DNA of 64,000 nucleotides from Brevundimonas sp. PAMC22021 (GTDB lineage Bacteria > Pseudomonadota > Alphaproteobacteria > Caulobacterales > Caulobacteraceae). Positions 30,661 through 39,288 of this stretch are shown in pieces. The notes under the pieces were generated by a model that searched no databases, had not been told where the DNA came from, and saw nothing but the letters and a program-made list of their open reading frames with translations. The DNA lies in NCBI RefSeq assembly GCF_019443405.1, contig NZ_CP080376.1, positions 992,001 through 1,056,000 of the forward strand, in the 5' to 3' direction. Position 1 is the stretch's first letter; each line of letters begins with the position of its first letter. The position numbers and the translations under genes are program-made.

Positions 30661-31751
30661 TGAAAATCGCCTTCTACGGCTCCAGCCTGCTCAGCGCATA
30701 CTGGAACGGCGCGGCCACCTATTACCGCGGCATGCTGGGCGAACTGGCCAAGCGCGGCTGGGAGATCGTCTTCTTCGAACCGGACGCCTTTGACCGGCAG
30801 CAGCACCGCGACATCGATCCCCCGGACTGGGCGGAGGTCGTGGTGTGGGAGAACTCGCTGGACGCCTGTCGTCAGGTGATGACGCGCGCGGCCGAGGCCG
30901 ACGTGGTGGTCAAGGCGTCGGGCGTCGGCGTGTTCGATGACGAACTGCTGGGCGTGTTCGACCATGCGCGGCCCGATGCGCTGACCATCTTCTGGGACGT
31001 GGACGCGCCGGCGACCTTGGCCGAGATGCGCGCCGATCCGCAGCACGCGTTGAAGAAGGCGCTGCCCGGCATCGACCAGGTGCTGACCTATGGCGGCGGG
31101 CCTCCGGTGATCGAGGCGTACCTGGCCGTGGGCGCGCGGGCGTGCCGGCCGATCTACAATGCGCTTGATCCCACGACCCACCATCCGGTCGAGAAGGAGA
31201 CGCGGTTCTGCGTCGATCTCGCGCTTCTGGCCAACCGACTGCCGGACCGGGAGGCGCGGATCGAGCGCTTCTTCTTGGAGCCCGCGGCCATGCTGCCGGA
31301 CCGCACCTTCCTGCTGGGGGGCAACGGCTGGCATGACAAGCCGATGCCGGCCAATGTGCGCACACTGGGCCACGTCGGCACGGGCGATCACAACGCCTTC
31401 AACGGCTCGCCGCTGGCGGTGCTGAACGTGGCGCGCGACAGCATGGCCGAAGTGGGCTTCTCGCCCGCCACCCGCGTGTTCGAGGCGACCGGCGCCGGCG
31501 CCTGTCTGATCACCGACTGGTGGGAAGGCATCGAGCAGTTCCTGGAGCCCGACGTGGAGGTGCTGGTCGCCCGCGACGGCGCCGAAGTGGCCGAGCATCT
31601 GAAGCGCCTGACGCCCGAGCGCGCCCGCGCCATTGGCGAGGCGGCGCGCCAGCGCGTGCTGCGCGACCACACCTATGCGCAGCGGGCGGAGGAGGCGGAC
31701 GCCCTGTTCCGCGCGCTTCTGGACGAGCGGCGCGAGAGATCGGCGGCATGA
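30660..31751 (+). CDS. CgeB-like glycosyltransferase, second of three
   Basis: A 363-residue GT-B protein. It begins MKIAFYGSSLLSAYWNGAAT and has the acidic IFWDVDAPATLAEM region, followed by LTYGGGPPVIEAYLAVGAR. The donor-site block is FSPATRVFEATGAGACLITDWW then IEQFLEPDVEVLVARDG, typical of the CgeB/DUF3880 family. It overlaps its neighbours on both sides (TGATG at 30660 and ATGA at 31748), so it is coupled to them. No membrane segment. Function within the glycan pathway is inferred from family and position. Confidence 0.82.
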   Translation: MKIAFYGSSLLSAYWNGAATYYRGMLGELAKRGWEIVFFEPDAFDRQQHRDIDPPDWAEVVVWENSLDACRQVMTRAAEADVVVKASGVGVFDDELLGVFDHARPDALTIFWDVDAPATLAEMRADPQHALKKALPGIDQVLTYGGGPPVIEAYLAVGARACRPIYNALDPTTHHPVEKETRFCVDLALLANRLPDREARIERFFLEPAAMLPDRTFLLGGNGWHDKPMPANVRTLGHVGTGDHNAFNGSPLAVLNVARDSMAEVGFSPATRVFEATGAGACLITDWWEGIEQFLEPDVEVLVARDGAEVAEHLKRLTPERARAIGEAARQRVLRDHTYAQRAEEADALFRALLDERRERSAA

Positions 31752-33853
31752 GGATCGTCGTCCTCGGTCTCAGCCTGGCCTCCTCCTGGGGCAACGGTCA
31801 TGCGGTGACCTATCGCGCCCTGCTGAAGGCCATGGCGGCGCGCGGGCACGACATCCTGTTCCTGGAGCGGGAGGTTGCCTGGTACGCGGGCGATCATCGC
31901 GACCTGCCGGAGCCTGATTTCTGCAGGCTGCACTTCTACCAGGACCTGCAGGACCTCAAACGGTTCGCCGGCGTGGTGCATGGCGCCGACGCGGTGATCA
32001 TCGGCTCCTATGTGCCGGACGGCGTGGCGGTCGGGCGCTGGGCAAAGGCGGCGGCGCGCGGACCCGTCGCCTTCTACGACATCGACACGCCGGTCACCCT
32101 GGCGCGTCTGGCGAGGGGAGACCGCGAATACCTCGGACCCGAGCAGATCTCGGAATACGACGTCTACTTCTCCTTCACCGGCGGCCCGACGCTGGAGCGG
32201 CTCGAGCGCGAGTTCGGATCGCCGGCGGCGCGGGCGCTGTTCTGCTCGGCCGATCCGGAAGCGTACCGTCCGCTGGAAACGGCCAAGCGGTGGGACCTGT
32301 CCTATCTCGGAACCTATAGCGAAGACCGTCAGCCGACGCTGGAGCGTCTGCTGATCGAACCGGCGCGTCGCATGCCGGAGCGGCGCTTCGTGGTGGCGGG
32401 ACCCCAGTACCCCACCGACATCGACTGGCCGGCGAACGTCGAGCGCATCGAACACCTCGCGCCCGCCGACCACCCTGCCTTCTACAACGCCAGCCGCTTC
32501 ACCCTGAACGTCACGCGCGCCGACATGATCGAAGCGGGCCACAGCCCCTCGATCCGCCTGTTCGAGGCTGCGGCCTGCGCGACGCCCGTGATCTCCGACG
32601 TTTGGAAAGGCCTCGACCAGCTGTTCACTCCGGGCGAAGAGATCGTGCTGGCCCGATCATTTGAAGATGTGGAGGCGGCGCTTTCGGCGTCAGATGAGCA
32701 GGCTCGCGCCATGGGTGCGGCCGCACGTCGCCGCATCCTTGCCGCCCATACGCCCGTTCATCGGGCACAGACTCTGGAGCGTGAACTGGCCGCCGCCATT
32801 CGACGCAAAGACATGATCCGTCAGGAACGACCGATGCAGACCCCGTTCGCCGCCCCGCATGCCGCCAAGACCATCCTCGTCGCCGGTGGCGCAGGGTTCC
32901 TGGGCTCGCACCTGTGCGACCGTCTACTGGATCAGGGGCACAGGGTCGTCTGCGTCGATAACCTGCTGACCGGCGACATGGCCAATCTGGAGCACGCCCG
33001 GAACCGGCCGAACTTCGAGTTCATCCACCACGACATCGTCCAACCTTTGCCCGCCAGCCTGGCCGAGCGCGAGTTCGACGAGATCTACAATCTGGCCTGC
33101 GCGGCCTCGCCGCCGCTGTACCAGGCCGATCCCGAGCATACGATGCTGACCAGCGTCATGGGCACCCTGCACCTGCTGCGGCTGGCCGAGCGGACGAACG
33201 CGCGCTTCCTGCTGACGTCGACCAGCGAAATCTATGGCGATCCGGAGGTGCATCCGCAGCCGGAAACCTATCGCGGCAACGTCAATCCGACCGGCCCGCG
33301 GGCCTGTTACGACGAGGGCAAGCGGGCGGCCGAGACCCTGTCCTTCGACTATGATCGGATGGGCAAGGCCGTGGTTCGGGTGTGCCGCATCTTCAACACC
33401 TATGGCCCACGACTGTCCGCCGCCGACGGGCGCGTCGTGTCGAACGTGGTCAGCCAGGCGCTGAGCGAGCGCGACATCACCGTCTTCGGCGACGGCAGCC
33501 AGACGCGTTCCTTCTGTTATGTCGACGACATGGTGGGCGGGCTGATCGCGCTGATGGCCTATGAGGGGGCGCAGCCGGGACCGATCAACCTGGGCAACCC
33601 TGTGGAGCTGACCGTCAACGAACTGGTGGAGACGGTGCTGAAGCTGACCGGCTCGCGCTCTCAGGTCGTGCGCCGGCCGCTGCCGATCGATGATCCGCGC
33701 CGTCGCCGCCCGGACATCGACAAGGCGGCCGAAGTGCTGGACTGGCGCCCCGCCACCCCGCTTGAAGAGGGGCTGCGCCTCACCGCGCGTTGGTTCGACG
33801 CCGAGGCCGGGCACCTGCGCAACGATCCGCTGCCCGAAGCGGTCGGCGCCTGA
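31748..33853 (+). CDS. Fusion of CgeB-like glycosyltransferase and UDP-glucuronate decarboxylase (UDP-xylose synthase)
   Basis: A 701-residue two-domain protein with no stop between the parts. Residues 1-355 form the third CgeB-like glycosyltransferase (start IVVLGLSLASSWGNGHAVTY; donor block SPSIRLFEAAACATPVISDV). Residues about 370-690 are a complete UXS-type SDR: TILVAGGAGFLGSHLCDRL, LTSTSEIYGDPEVHPQ, and the UXS signature ACYDEGKRAAETL, then RIFNTYGPR. UXS converts UDP-glucuronate to UDP-xylose, which the attached transferase may use directly (inference). An internal in-frame ATG at 32834 with AGGA upstream could also release a free UXS domain. The substrate would come from ugd on the divergent arm. 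Confidence 0.9.
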   Translation: MRIVVLGLSLASSWGNGHAVTYRALLKAMAARGHDILFLEREVAWYAGDHRDLPEPDFCRLHFYQDLQDLKRFAGVVHGADAVIIGSYVPDGVAVGRWAKAAARGPVAFYDIDTPVTLARLARGDREYLGPEQISEYDVYFSFTGGPTLERLEREFGSPAARALFCSADPEAYRPLETAKRWDLSYLGTYSEDRQPTLERLLIEPARRMPERRFVVAGPQYPTDIDWPANVERIEHLAPADHPAFYNASRFTLNVTRADMIEAGHSPSIRLFEAAACATPVISDVWKGLDQLFTPGEEIVLARSFEDVEAALSASDEQARAMGAAARRRILAAHTPVHRAQTLERELAAAIRRKDMIRQERPMQTPFAAPHAAKTILVAGGAGFLGSHLCDRLLDQGHRVVCVDNLLTGDMANLEHARNRPNFEFIHHDIVQPLPASLAEREFDEIYNLACAASPPLYQADPEHTMLTSVMGTLHLLRLAERTNARFLLTSTSEIYGDPEVHPQPETYRGNVNPTGPRACYDEGKRAAETLSFDYDRMGKAVVRVCRIFNTYGPRLSAADGRVVSNVVSQALSERDITVFGDGSQTRSFCYVDDMVGGLIALMAYEGAQPGPINLGNPVELTVNELVETVLKLTGSRSQVVRRPLPIDDPRRRRPDIDKAAEVLDWRPATPLEEGLRLTARWFDAEAGHLRNDPLPEAVGA

Positions 33854-33907
33854 GCTGAAAACGACAAGGCGGCGCGTTCGGCCGAACAATACCGGAAAGC
33901 GTAGATT

Positions 33908-34891
33908 ATGACCGATGTTCTTGATCGGACGACGACCATGCGTGCTGCAGTCGTGACGGGCCCCGGCGAGATGGAGGTCCGGGACGTCGCGCGGCCCGAG
34001 CCCGGCGCCGGGCAGGTTCGCGTGCGTCTGGAAGGCTGCGGCGTCTGCGCCTCCAATCTGACGCCGTGGGCGGGGCCGGAGTGGATGACCTTTCCGACCG
34101 AGCCCGGCGGCTTGGGCCACGAAGGCTGGGGCGTGGTCGACGCGGTGGGCGAGGGCGTAACGCAGGTCAGCGTCGGCGACCGTGTCGCGGCCCTGTCGCA
34201 CCGCAGCTTTGCGGAATACGACGTCGCGGATGAGGCCGCCGTGGTGAAGCTGCCGCCGGAACTGGCCGGCAAGCCATTCCCGGGCGAGCCGCTGGGCTGC
34301 GCCATGAACATCTTCCGCCGGGCCGAGATCAAGGCCGGTCAGACGGTGGCCATCGTCGGGATTGGCTTTCTGGGCGCGGTGCTGACGCGACTGGCCACGG
34401 AAGCGGGCGCGCGGGTCATCGCCATCTCCCGCCGTCCGTTCTCGCTCGATCTGGCGAAGCGCATGGGCGCGGCCGAGACGATCCCGTTGGAGGATCACTA
34501 CGGCATCATCAATCGGGTCAGCGAACTGACCGGCGGCGTGTTCTGCGACGTGACGATCGAGGCCATCGGCAAGCAGTGGCCGCTGGATCTGGCGGCCGAG
34601 CTGACGCGCGAGCGCGGGCGGCTGGTCATCGCCGGCTATCATCAGGACGGCCCGCGCCAGGTGAACATGCAGTTGTGGAACTGGCGCGGCTTCGACATCG
34701 CCAGCGCGCATGAGCGAGACCCTGCGGTCTATGCGCAAGGCGTGCGCGAGGCGGTGGAGGCGGTGGCGTCGGGTCGCCTCGATATCGAGCCGCTGCTTAG
34801 CCACACCTACCCGCTGGATCGCCTCGGCGAGGCGCTGGACGCCACGCGCGACCGGCCGGATGGCTTCCTGAAGGCGCTGGTGACACTGTGA
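33908..34891 (+). CDS. Zinc-dependent alcohol dehydrogenase-like (MDR) oxidoreductase
   Basis: A 327-residue medium-chain dehydrogenase. The GroES-like domain has GCGVCASNLTPW and GGLGHEGWGVVDAVGEGV, giving Cys and His-Glu of the catalytic zinc site. The four-cysteine structural zinc loop is absent. The Rossmann domain has AIVGIGFLGAVLTRLA. It could oxidise a sugar alcohol or inositol derivative. A 54-bp gap separates it from the UXS fusion, and its stop overlaps the next oxidoreductase (GTGA). That gap carries the 12-bp palindrome GTTCGGCCGAAC (33876-33887), so an internal promoter is possible. Confidence 0.82.
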   Translation: MTDVLDRTTTMRAAVVTGPGEMEVRDVARPEPGAGQVRVRLEGCGVCASNLTPWAGPEWMTFPTEPGGLGHEGWGVVDAVGEGVTQVSVGDRVAALSHRSFAEYDVADEAAVVKLPPELAGKPFPGEPLGCAMNIFRRAEIKAGQTVAIVGIGFLGAVLTRLATEAGARVIAISRRPFSLDLAKRMGAAETIPLEDHYGIINRVSELTGGVFCDVTIEAIGKQWPLDLAAELTRERGRLVIAGYHQDGPRQVNMQLWNWRGFDIASAHERDPAVYAQGVREAVEAVASGRLDIEPLLSHTYPLDRLGEALDATRDRPDGFLKALVTL

Positions 34892-35910
34892 CCGACGCAG
34901 CCATCGAACGGCCTGGCGAGGTCACGACGCAGCGCCTGCGGATCGGCTTCCTTGGCGTCGGCTGGATCGGCCGGCATCGCATGGAGCACATGCTGAAGAC
35001 CGGTCTGATCGACGCCGTCGCGGTGTCCGATCCCTTCGACGGCGCGGTGGCGGACGCTCAGGCTTTGGCGCCCGATGCGGTTCGCGTAGCCGATCTCGAT
35101 GCGCTGCTGGCGCAGGACCTCGACGGCCTGGTGATCGCCACGCCCAGCGCGGTGCATGCCGAACAGACGATCCGGGCGCTGGAGCGGGGCGTGGCCGTCT
35201 TCTGCCAGAAGCCGCTGGGTCGCAACCGGGCGGAGACGGAGGCCGCCATCGGCGCGGCGCAAGCGGCGGACCGGCTGCTGGGCGTCGATCTGTCCTATCG
35301 CCTCACCGACGGCGTGCAGCGAATCCGCGAACTCCTGCAGGCCGGAGAGCTGGGTCACGTCCATGCGGTCGACCTGACCTTTCACAACGCCTATGGCCCG
35401 GACAAGCCGTGGTTCTACGATCCGGCGCTCTCGGGTGGCGGCTGCGTCATGGACCTGGGGGTGCACCTGGTCGATCTGGCGCTGTGGTTGCTGGGTTCGC
35501 CAAAGGTCGTGGACGTGACCTCGCACCTGTTCAGCGAAGGTCAGCCGCTCACCAGCCGGGACAAGGCCGAGGACTATGCGGTGGCCACTCTTGTGCTGGA
35601 GGGTGGAGCGGTGGTGCGGCTGGCCTGTTCGTGGAAGCTTCCGGCGGGTCAGGACGCGGTGATCTCGGCGGCCCTCTATGGATCGGGCGGCGGGGTCGAG
35701 ATGCGCAACGTCGGCGGCTCCTTCTACGACTTCACGACCGAACGGTTTCGCGGCACGGCCCGCGAGGTGCTGGCGGCGCCGCCGGAGGATTGGGGCGGAC
35801 GCGCCGCCGCCGACTGGGCCCGCCGGCTGGCGGCGGGCGAGCGGTTCGATCCGTCGATCCGCAGCCTGGTCGAGGTCGCCGACGTGCTGGATCGCATCTA
35901 CCGGGTCTGA
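34888..35910 (+). CDS. Gfo/Idh/MocA family NAD(P)-dependent oxidoreductase
   Basis: A 340-residue protein with an N-terminal Rossmann fold (RIGFLGVGWIGRHRMEHML) and a C-terminal substrate domain. The usual EKP motif reads QKP here (FCQKPLGRN), with the catalytic lysine kept. The downstream HLVDLALWLLG matches the family's conserved histidine-aspartate helix. Family members include inositol 2-dehydrogenase and sugar-nucleotide dehydrogenases, so with Ino1 in the same locus an inositol- or sugar-related oxidation is plausible but unproven. It is coupled to the MDR gene by a GTGA overlap and is the last gene of the plus arm. Confidence 0.85.
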   Translation: MTDAAIERPGEVTTQRLRIGFLGVGWIGRHRMEHMLKTGLIDAVAVSDPFDGAVADAQALAPDAVRVADLDALLAQDLDGLVIATPSAVHAEQTIRALERGVAVFCQKPLGRNRAETEAAIGAAQAADRLLGVDLSYRLTDGVQRIRELLQAGELGHVHAVDLTFHNAYGPDKPWFYDPALSGGGCVMDLGVHLVDLALWLLGSPKVVDVTSHLFSEGQPLTSRDKAEDYAVATLVLEGGAVVRLACSWKLPAGQDAVISAALYGSGGGVEMRNVGGSFYDFTTERFRGTAREVLAAPPEDWGGRAAADWARRLAAGERFDPSIRSLVEVADVLDRIYRV

Positions 35911-35966
35911 CGCCGGCAAGTTTCGGTTAACCAGAATGGAAGCGTTTGCGGGCCACGCTGGCGGCC

Positions 35967-36833
35967 ATGGCGAATGCGATCGTACTTACCGCTCCGACAT
36001 CGAGATTCGGCTTCGGCAAGAGCCTGCGCGGGCTGCTGATCCTCGGCCTGTTCTCGCTTCTGGCCGCCTGCGCCAGCGTGGGCGGGGAGCGGGGCGGGAG
36101 CGCGCCGGCGGTGATCGCCGCGACCGCGCCGCCGGTCGTCGATGATCCCGCGCCGATCGTCACCGGCACCATGCGGCCGTATCAGATCAAGGGGCGGTGG
36201 TATCGGCCGGAGGAGCAGCCCGGCTACGACGAGGTCGGTCTGGCTTCCTGGTACGGCGATCAGTTCAACGGGCGACCGACGGCGACCGGCGAGCGGTTCG
36301 ACATGCATGCGCTGACCGCCGCCCACAAGACCTTGCCCTTGCCCGGCCTGGTGGAGGTGACGAACCTAACCAACGGCCGCCGCGTCGTCCTGCGCGTCAA
36401 TGACCGCGGCCCGTTCGTGGACAGCCGCATCATCGATCTGTCGCGGGGCGCCGCCGAGCAACTGGACCTGATCGGCAAGGGCGTGGGCGAGGTGCGGGTG
36501 CGCTACCTGGGCCGTGCGCCGCGTCTCGGCGGAGGACCGCTGTTGCAGGCGGCGGCGCCCGCGGCGAGGTCGATCCCGCGCCCGGCGCCGGCGCTGCCCG
36601 AGCCGCCATCGACCTTCTGGGTGCAGGCGGGATCGTTCGGCGATCCGCTGCCGGCGCGGTTGATGGCCGAGGGCATCGGAGCGCCCGCTTCCGTCAGCGC
36701 GGCCAACGTCGGCGGCCGCGAGCTGTACCGCGTGCTGGTCGGACCCTGGCCGGACGCCAACGCCGCCGAGGCTGCCCGCCAGTCGGTTGTGGCGCGCGGC
36801 TATGCAGATGCTTCCCTGATATCCACGCGATAA
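35967..36833 (+). CDS. rlpA: RlpA-like septal lytic transglycosylase lipoprotein with SPOR domain
   Basis: A 288-residue outer-membrane lipoprotein candidate. The signal peptide ends in a lipobox LLAAC with the lipidated cysteine at residue 35. The double-psi beta-barrel domain (about residues 85-180) shows [19 protein letters not shown], then [17 protein letters not shown] and [18 protein letters not shown]-terminal SPOR domain (about 205-285, [11 protein letters not shown]) binds denuded glycan strands at the septum. RlpA cleaves peptide-free glycan during division. The start is uncertain: the ATG 35967 gives a normal signal peptide, while a TTG at 35946 would add seven residues. Confidence 0.9.
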   Translation: MANAIVLTAPTSRFGFGKSLRGLLILGLFSLLAACASVGGERGGSAPAVIAATAPPVVDDPAPIVTGTMRPYQIKGRWYRPEEQPGYDEVGLASWYGDQFNGRPTATGERFDMHALTAAHKTLPLPGLVEVTNLTNGRRVVLRVNDRGPFVDSRIIDLSRGAAEQLDLIGKGVGEVRVRYLGRAPRLGGGPLLQAAAPAARSIPRPAPALPEPPSTFWVQAGSFGDPLPARLMAEGIGAPASVSAANVGGRELYRVLVGPWPDANAAEAARQSVVARGYADASLISTR

Positions 36834-36882
36834 GCAGACGGTCGGGCTTGCCCTTCTGATCGCACGCGCCATTGTGCCCGGC

Positions 36883-37521
36883 GTGACTCGGGGCAGGTTC
36901 ATCACGTTTGAAGGCGGCGAGGGCGCCGGCAAGTCGACGCAGGTCGGCAGGCTGATGGCGCGGCTCGCGCCGGTTCTTGCAGGGCGAGGGCAGGGCGTGA
37001 TCCGCACGCGAGAACCCGGCGGCTCCAGGGGCGCCGAGATCATCCGCAATCTGGTGGTGGCCTCCGACGCCGAGAACTGGTCGCCGGTGACCGAGACGCT
37101 GCTGATGTACGCCTCTCGCTCGGATCATCTGGAAAACACCATCCGCCCGGCGCTGGCGGCCGGCGACTGGGTCGTCTGCGATCGCTTCGCCGATTCCAGC
37201 CGGGCGTATCAAGGCGCGGGCGGCGGCGTGGCGCCCGACTTCATCGAGCAGATGGACCGGGGCGTGGTGGGCGACGACCAGCCGGACCTGACGCTCGTGT
37301 TCGACCTGCCGGTCGACGTGGGTCTGGAGCGCGCATTCGGGCGCGGCCTGTTCGAGACGCGTTTCGAATCCAAGGGCGTGGAGTTCCACCAGCGGCTGCG
37401 CGAAGGCTTTCTCCGCATATGCGAGGCGCATCCGCAACGCTGCGTCCGCATCGATGCGGCGGGGACGCTGGAGGAAGTCGAGGCGCGCGTGTGGGCTGCG
37501 GTCGAGGGCCGGCTGCTGTGA
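36883..37521 (+). CDS. tmk: Thymidylate kinase
   Basis: A 212-residue P-loop kinase that phosphorylates dTMP to dTDP. It has Walker A FEGGEGAGKSTQVGRL, the dTMP-binding TREPGGSRGAEIIR, the CDRFADSSRAYQGAG block and the C-terminal LID region GRGLFETRFESKG. I prefer GTG 36883 (MTRGRFITFEGG), the usual family start; GTG 36874 would add three residues. It is followed by holB with a GTGA overlap, a common alphaproteobacterial pair. Confidence 0.95.
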   Translation: MTRGRFITFEGGEGAGKSTQVGRLMARLAPVLAGRGQGVIRTREPGGSRGAEIIRNLVVASDAENWSPVTETLLMYASRSDHLENTIRPALAAGDWVVCDRFADSSRAYQGAGGGVAPDFIEQMDRGVVGDDQPDLTLVFDLPVDVGLERAFGRGLFETRFESKGVEFHQRLREGFLRICEAHPQRCVRIDAAGTLEEVEARVWAAVEGRLL

Positions 37522-38498
37522 GCGAGCATCCGCGCGACCGCTTTGACCTGCTGCCTGACCCGGCGGCGGAAGAGGCCTTTCTGGACGCCCTGGCGCGAGG
37601 GCGGCTGCATCACGCCTGGCTGGTGTGCGGGGTCGAAGGGACGGGCAAGGCGACTTTCGCCTATCGCGCGGCGCGGCGGCTGCTGGGGGCGCAGGCCGAT
37701 CCGGCGAGGGGGCCGTTGGGCGCCAGTCCGCAGGACCCGGTCAGCCGGCTGATCTCGGCCCGGGCGCATCCGGACCTGCTGGTGCTGGAGCGGGCGATCG
37801 AGGGCGGCAAGCAGAAGAAGTCGATCTCGGTCGATCAGGCGCGCGAACTGCCGGAGTTCTTTTCCAAGAGCCCGTCGCAGGCCGCCTATCGCGTGGCCAT
37901 CATCGATGCGGCGGACGACCTGAACCTGAACTCGGCCAACGCCTTGCTGAAGGTTCTTGAGGAGCCGCCTGAGCGTGGCGTGCTGTTCCTGGTCACCCAT
38001 GCGCCGGGCCGATTGCTGGCCACCATCCGGTCGCGCTGTCGGCGCGTGACCCTGCCGTCGTGGCCGCAGGATCGGTTGGAACGCCTTGTGCGCGACAGGA
38101 CCGGCGCAGACCGGGAGGACGCGGAACACGCCGCCGCCATGGCGGGCGGCTCGCCCGGGGCGGCTCTGGCGCTGGCGTCGGGCGCCACCTTCGAGATGGA
38201 TCAACTGGCGCGGGGCTGGGTCGAGGGCGCGGACGCCGATCGCGCCGAGGCCATGGCGATCGCCGACAAGTTCCGCGGCGCGGACGGCGCCGAACGGTTC
38301 GAGACCCTGATGGATCGGCTGATCGCAGCGGTGCGCATGCGCGCCCTGAACAGTCCGGCGGGTTCGGCCAACCGGTGGGCCGAGCTGTGGGAGCGGCTCA
38401 GCGTCCTGCCGGACCGCACCGCCGGGCTGAACCTGGACCGGGCCGACGTGCTGGCCGGCGCCCTGCATGATCTGCGCAAGACAAAGGCGCTCGGCTGA
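37518..38498 (+). CDS. holB: DNA polymerase III delta-prime subunit
   Basis: A 326-residue clamp-loader AAA+ subunit. The nucleotide-binding loop is GVEGTGKATFAY. ISVDQARELPEFF, NSANALLKVLEEPP and the sensor-type SRC motif (TIRSRCRRV) follow. The zinc-binding cysteine cluster found in many clamp-loader subunits is not seen. The GTG start at 37518 overlaps the tmk stop; an open frame begins at 37419 but only shadows tmk. The gene ends in a TGATG overlap with tatD. In many Alphaproteobacteria metG lies between holB and tatD; here it does not. Confidence 0.93.
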   Translation: MSEHPRDRFDLLPDPAAEEAFLDALARGRLHHAWLVCGVEGTGKATFAYRAARRLLGAQADPARGPLGASPQDPVSRLISARAHPDLLVLERAIEGGKQKKSISVDQARELPEFFSKSPSQAAYRVAIIDAADDLNLNSANALLKVLEEPPERGVLFLVTHAPGRLLATIRSRCRRVTLPSWPQDRLERLVRDRTGADREDAEHAAAMAGGSPGAALALASGATFEMDQLARGWVEGADADRAEAMAIADKFRGADGAERFETLMDRLIAAVRMRALNSPAGSANRWAELWERLSVLPDRTAGLNLDRADVLAGALHDLRKTKALG

Positions 38499-39283
38499 TG
38501 CTGATCGACAGTCACGTCAATCTGCACGCACCCCAGTTCGACGAGGACCGCGATGCGGTGATCGCCCGCGCGCGCGAGGCGGGCGTCAAGCTGATGGTCG
38601 AGATTTCGGACCGGCTCTCCACCTTCGAGGCGACCCACGGGCTGGCCGCGGCGCACGACGACATCTGGTGCACGGTCGGCGTTCATCCGCATGAGGCGAA
38701 GGATCACGCGGACCTCTCTGCCCGGACTCTGATCGACTTGGCGGATCGGCCGAAGGTGGTGGGGATCGGCGAGTGCGGGCTGGATTTCCACTACGACTTT
38801 AGTCCGCGCAAGCTGCAGGCCGAGGTGTTTCGCCAACACGTGGCGGCCGCACGCGAGACCGGTTTGCCGCTGGTCATCCACACGCGCGAGGCGGATGCCG
38901 CCATGGCCGACATCCTGCGCGAGGAGCATGCGCACGGGCCGTTCCGGATGCTGATGCACTGCTACACCAGCGGAGCCGAGCTGGCGAAGCAGGCGGCGGA
39001 TATGGGGGCGTGGTTCTCGGTTTCCGGCATCGCGACCTTCAAGGCGGCGGAAGAGGTGCGGGCGCTGGTCCGCGACATGCCGGGCGATCGGATCATCGTG
39101 GAGACGGACTGCCCGTATCTGGCGCCCGTGCCGCATCGGGGCCGCCGGAACGAACCCGCCTATATCGGCCTTGTCCTTCAGAAGCTGGCGGAGATCAGGG
39201 GCTGGAGCCTGGAGGAGGCGGACCGGCGGACGACCGACGCCTTCTTCTCCCTGTTCGACCGCATTCCCCGTCCGGAGGCCTGA
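38498..39283 (+). CDS. tatD: TatD family metal-dependent deoxyribonuclease
   Basis: A 261-residue TIM-barrel hydrolase of the amidohydrolase superfamily. GIGECGLDFHYD carries the bridging glutamate, PLVIHTREAD and LMHCYTS two histidine ligands, and ETDCPYLAPVP the catalytic aspartate. The N-terminal HxH motif reads DSHVNLH, not DSHCHLD, so the second histidine ligand is an asparagine. The gene is coupled to holB by a one-base overlap and precedes a metallo-beta-lactamase gene, as in many relatives. The exact substrate (DNA 3' ends or D-Tyr-tRNA) differs within the family. Confidence 0.92.
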   Translation: MLIDSHVNLHAPQFDEDRDAVIARAREAGVKLMVEISDRLSTFEATHGLAAAHDDIWCTVGVHPHEAKDHADLSARTLIDLADRPKVVGIGECGLDFHYDFSPRKLQAEVFRQHVAAARETGLPLVIHTREADAAMADILREEHAHGPFRMLMHCYTSGAELAKQAADMGAWFSVSGIATFKAAEEVRALVRDMPGDRIIVETDCPYLAPVPHRGRRNEPAYIGLVLQKLAEIRGWSLEEADRRTTDAFFSLFDRIPRPEA

Positions 39284-39288
39284 AGAGC

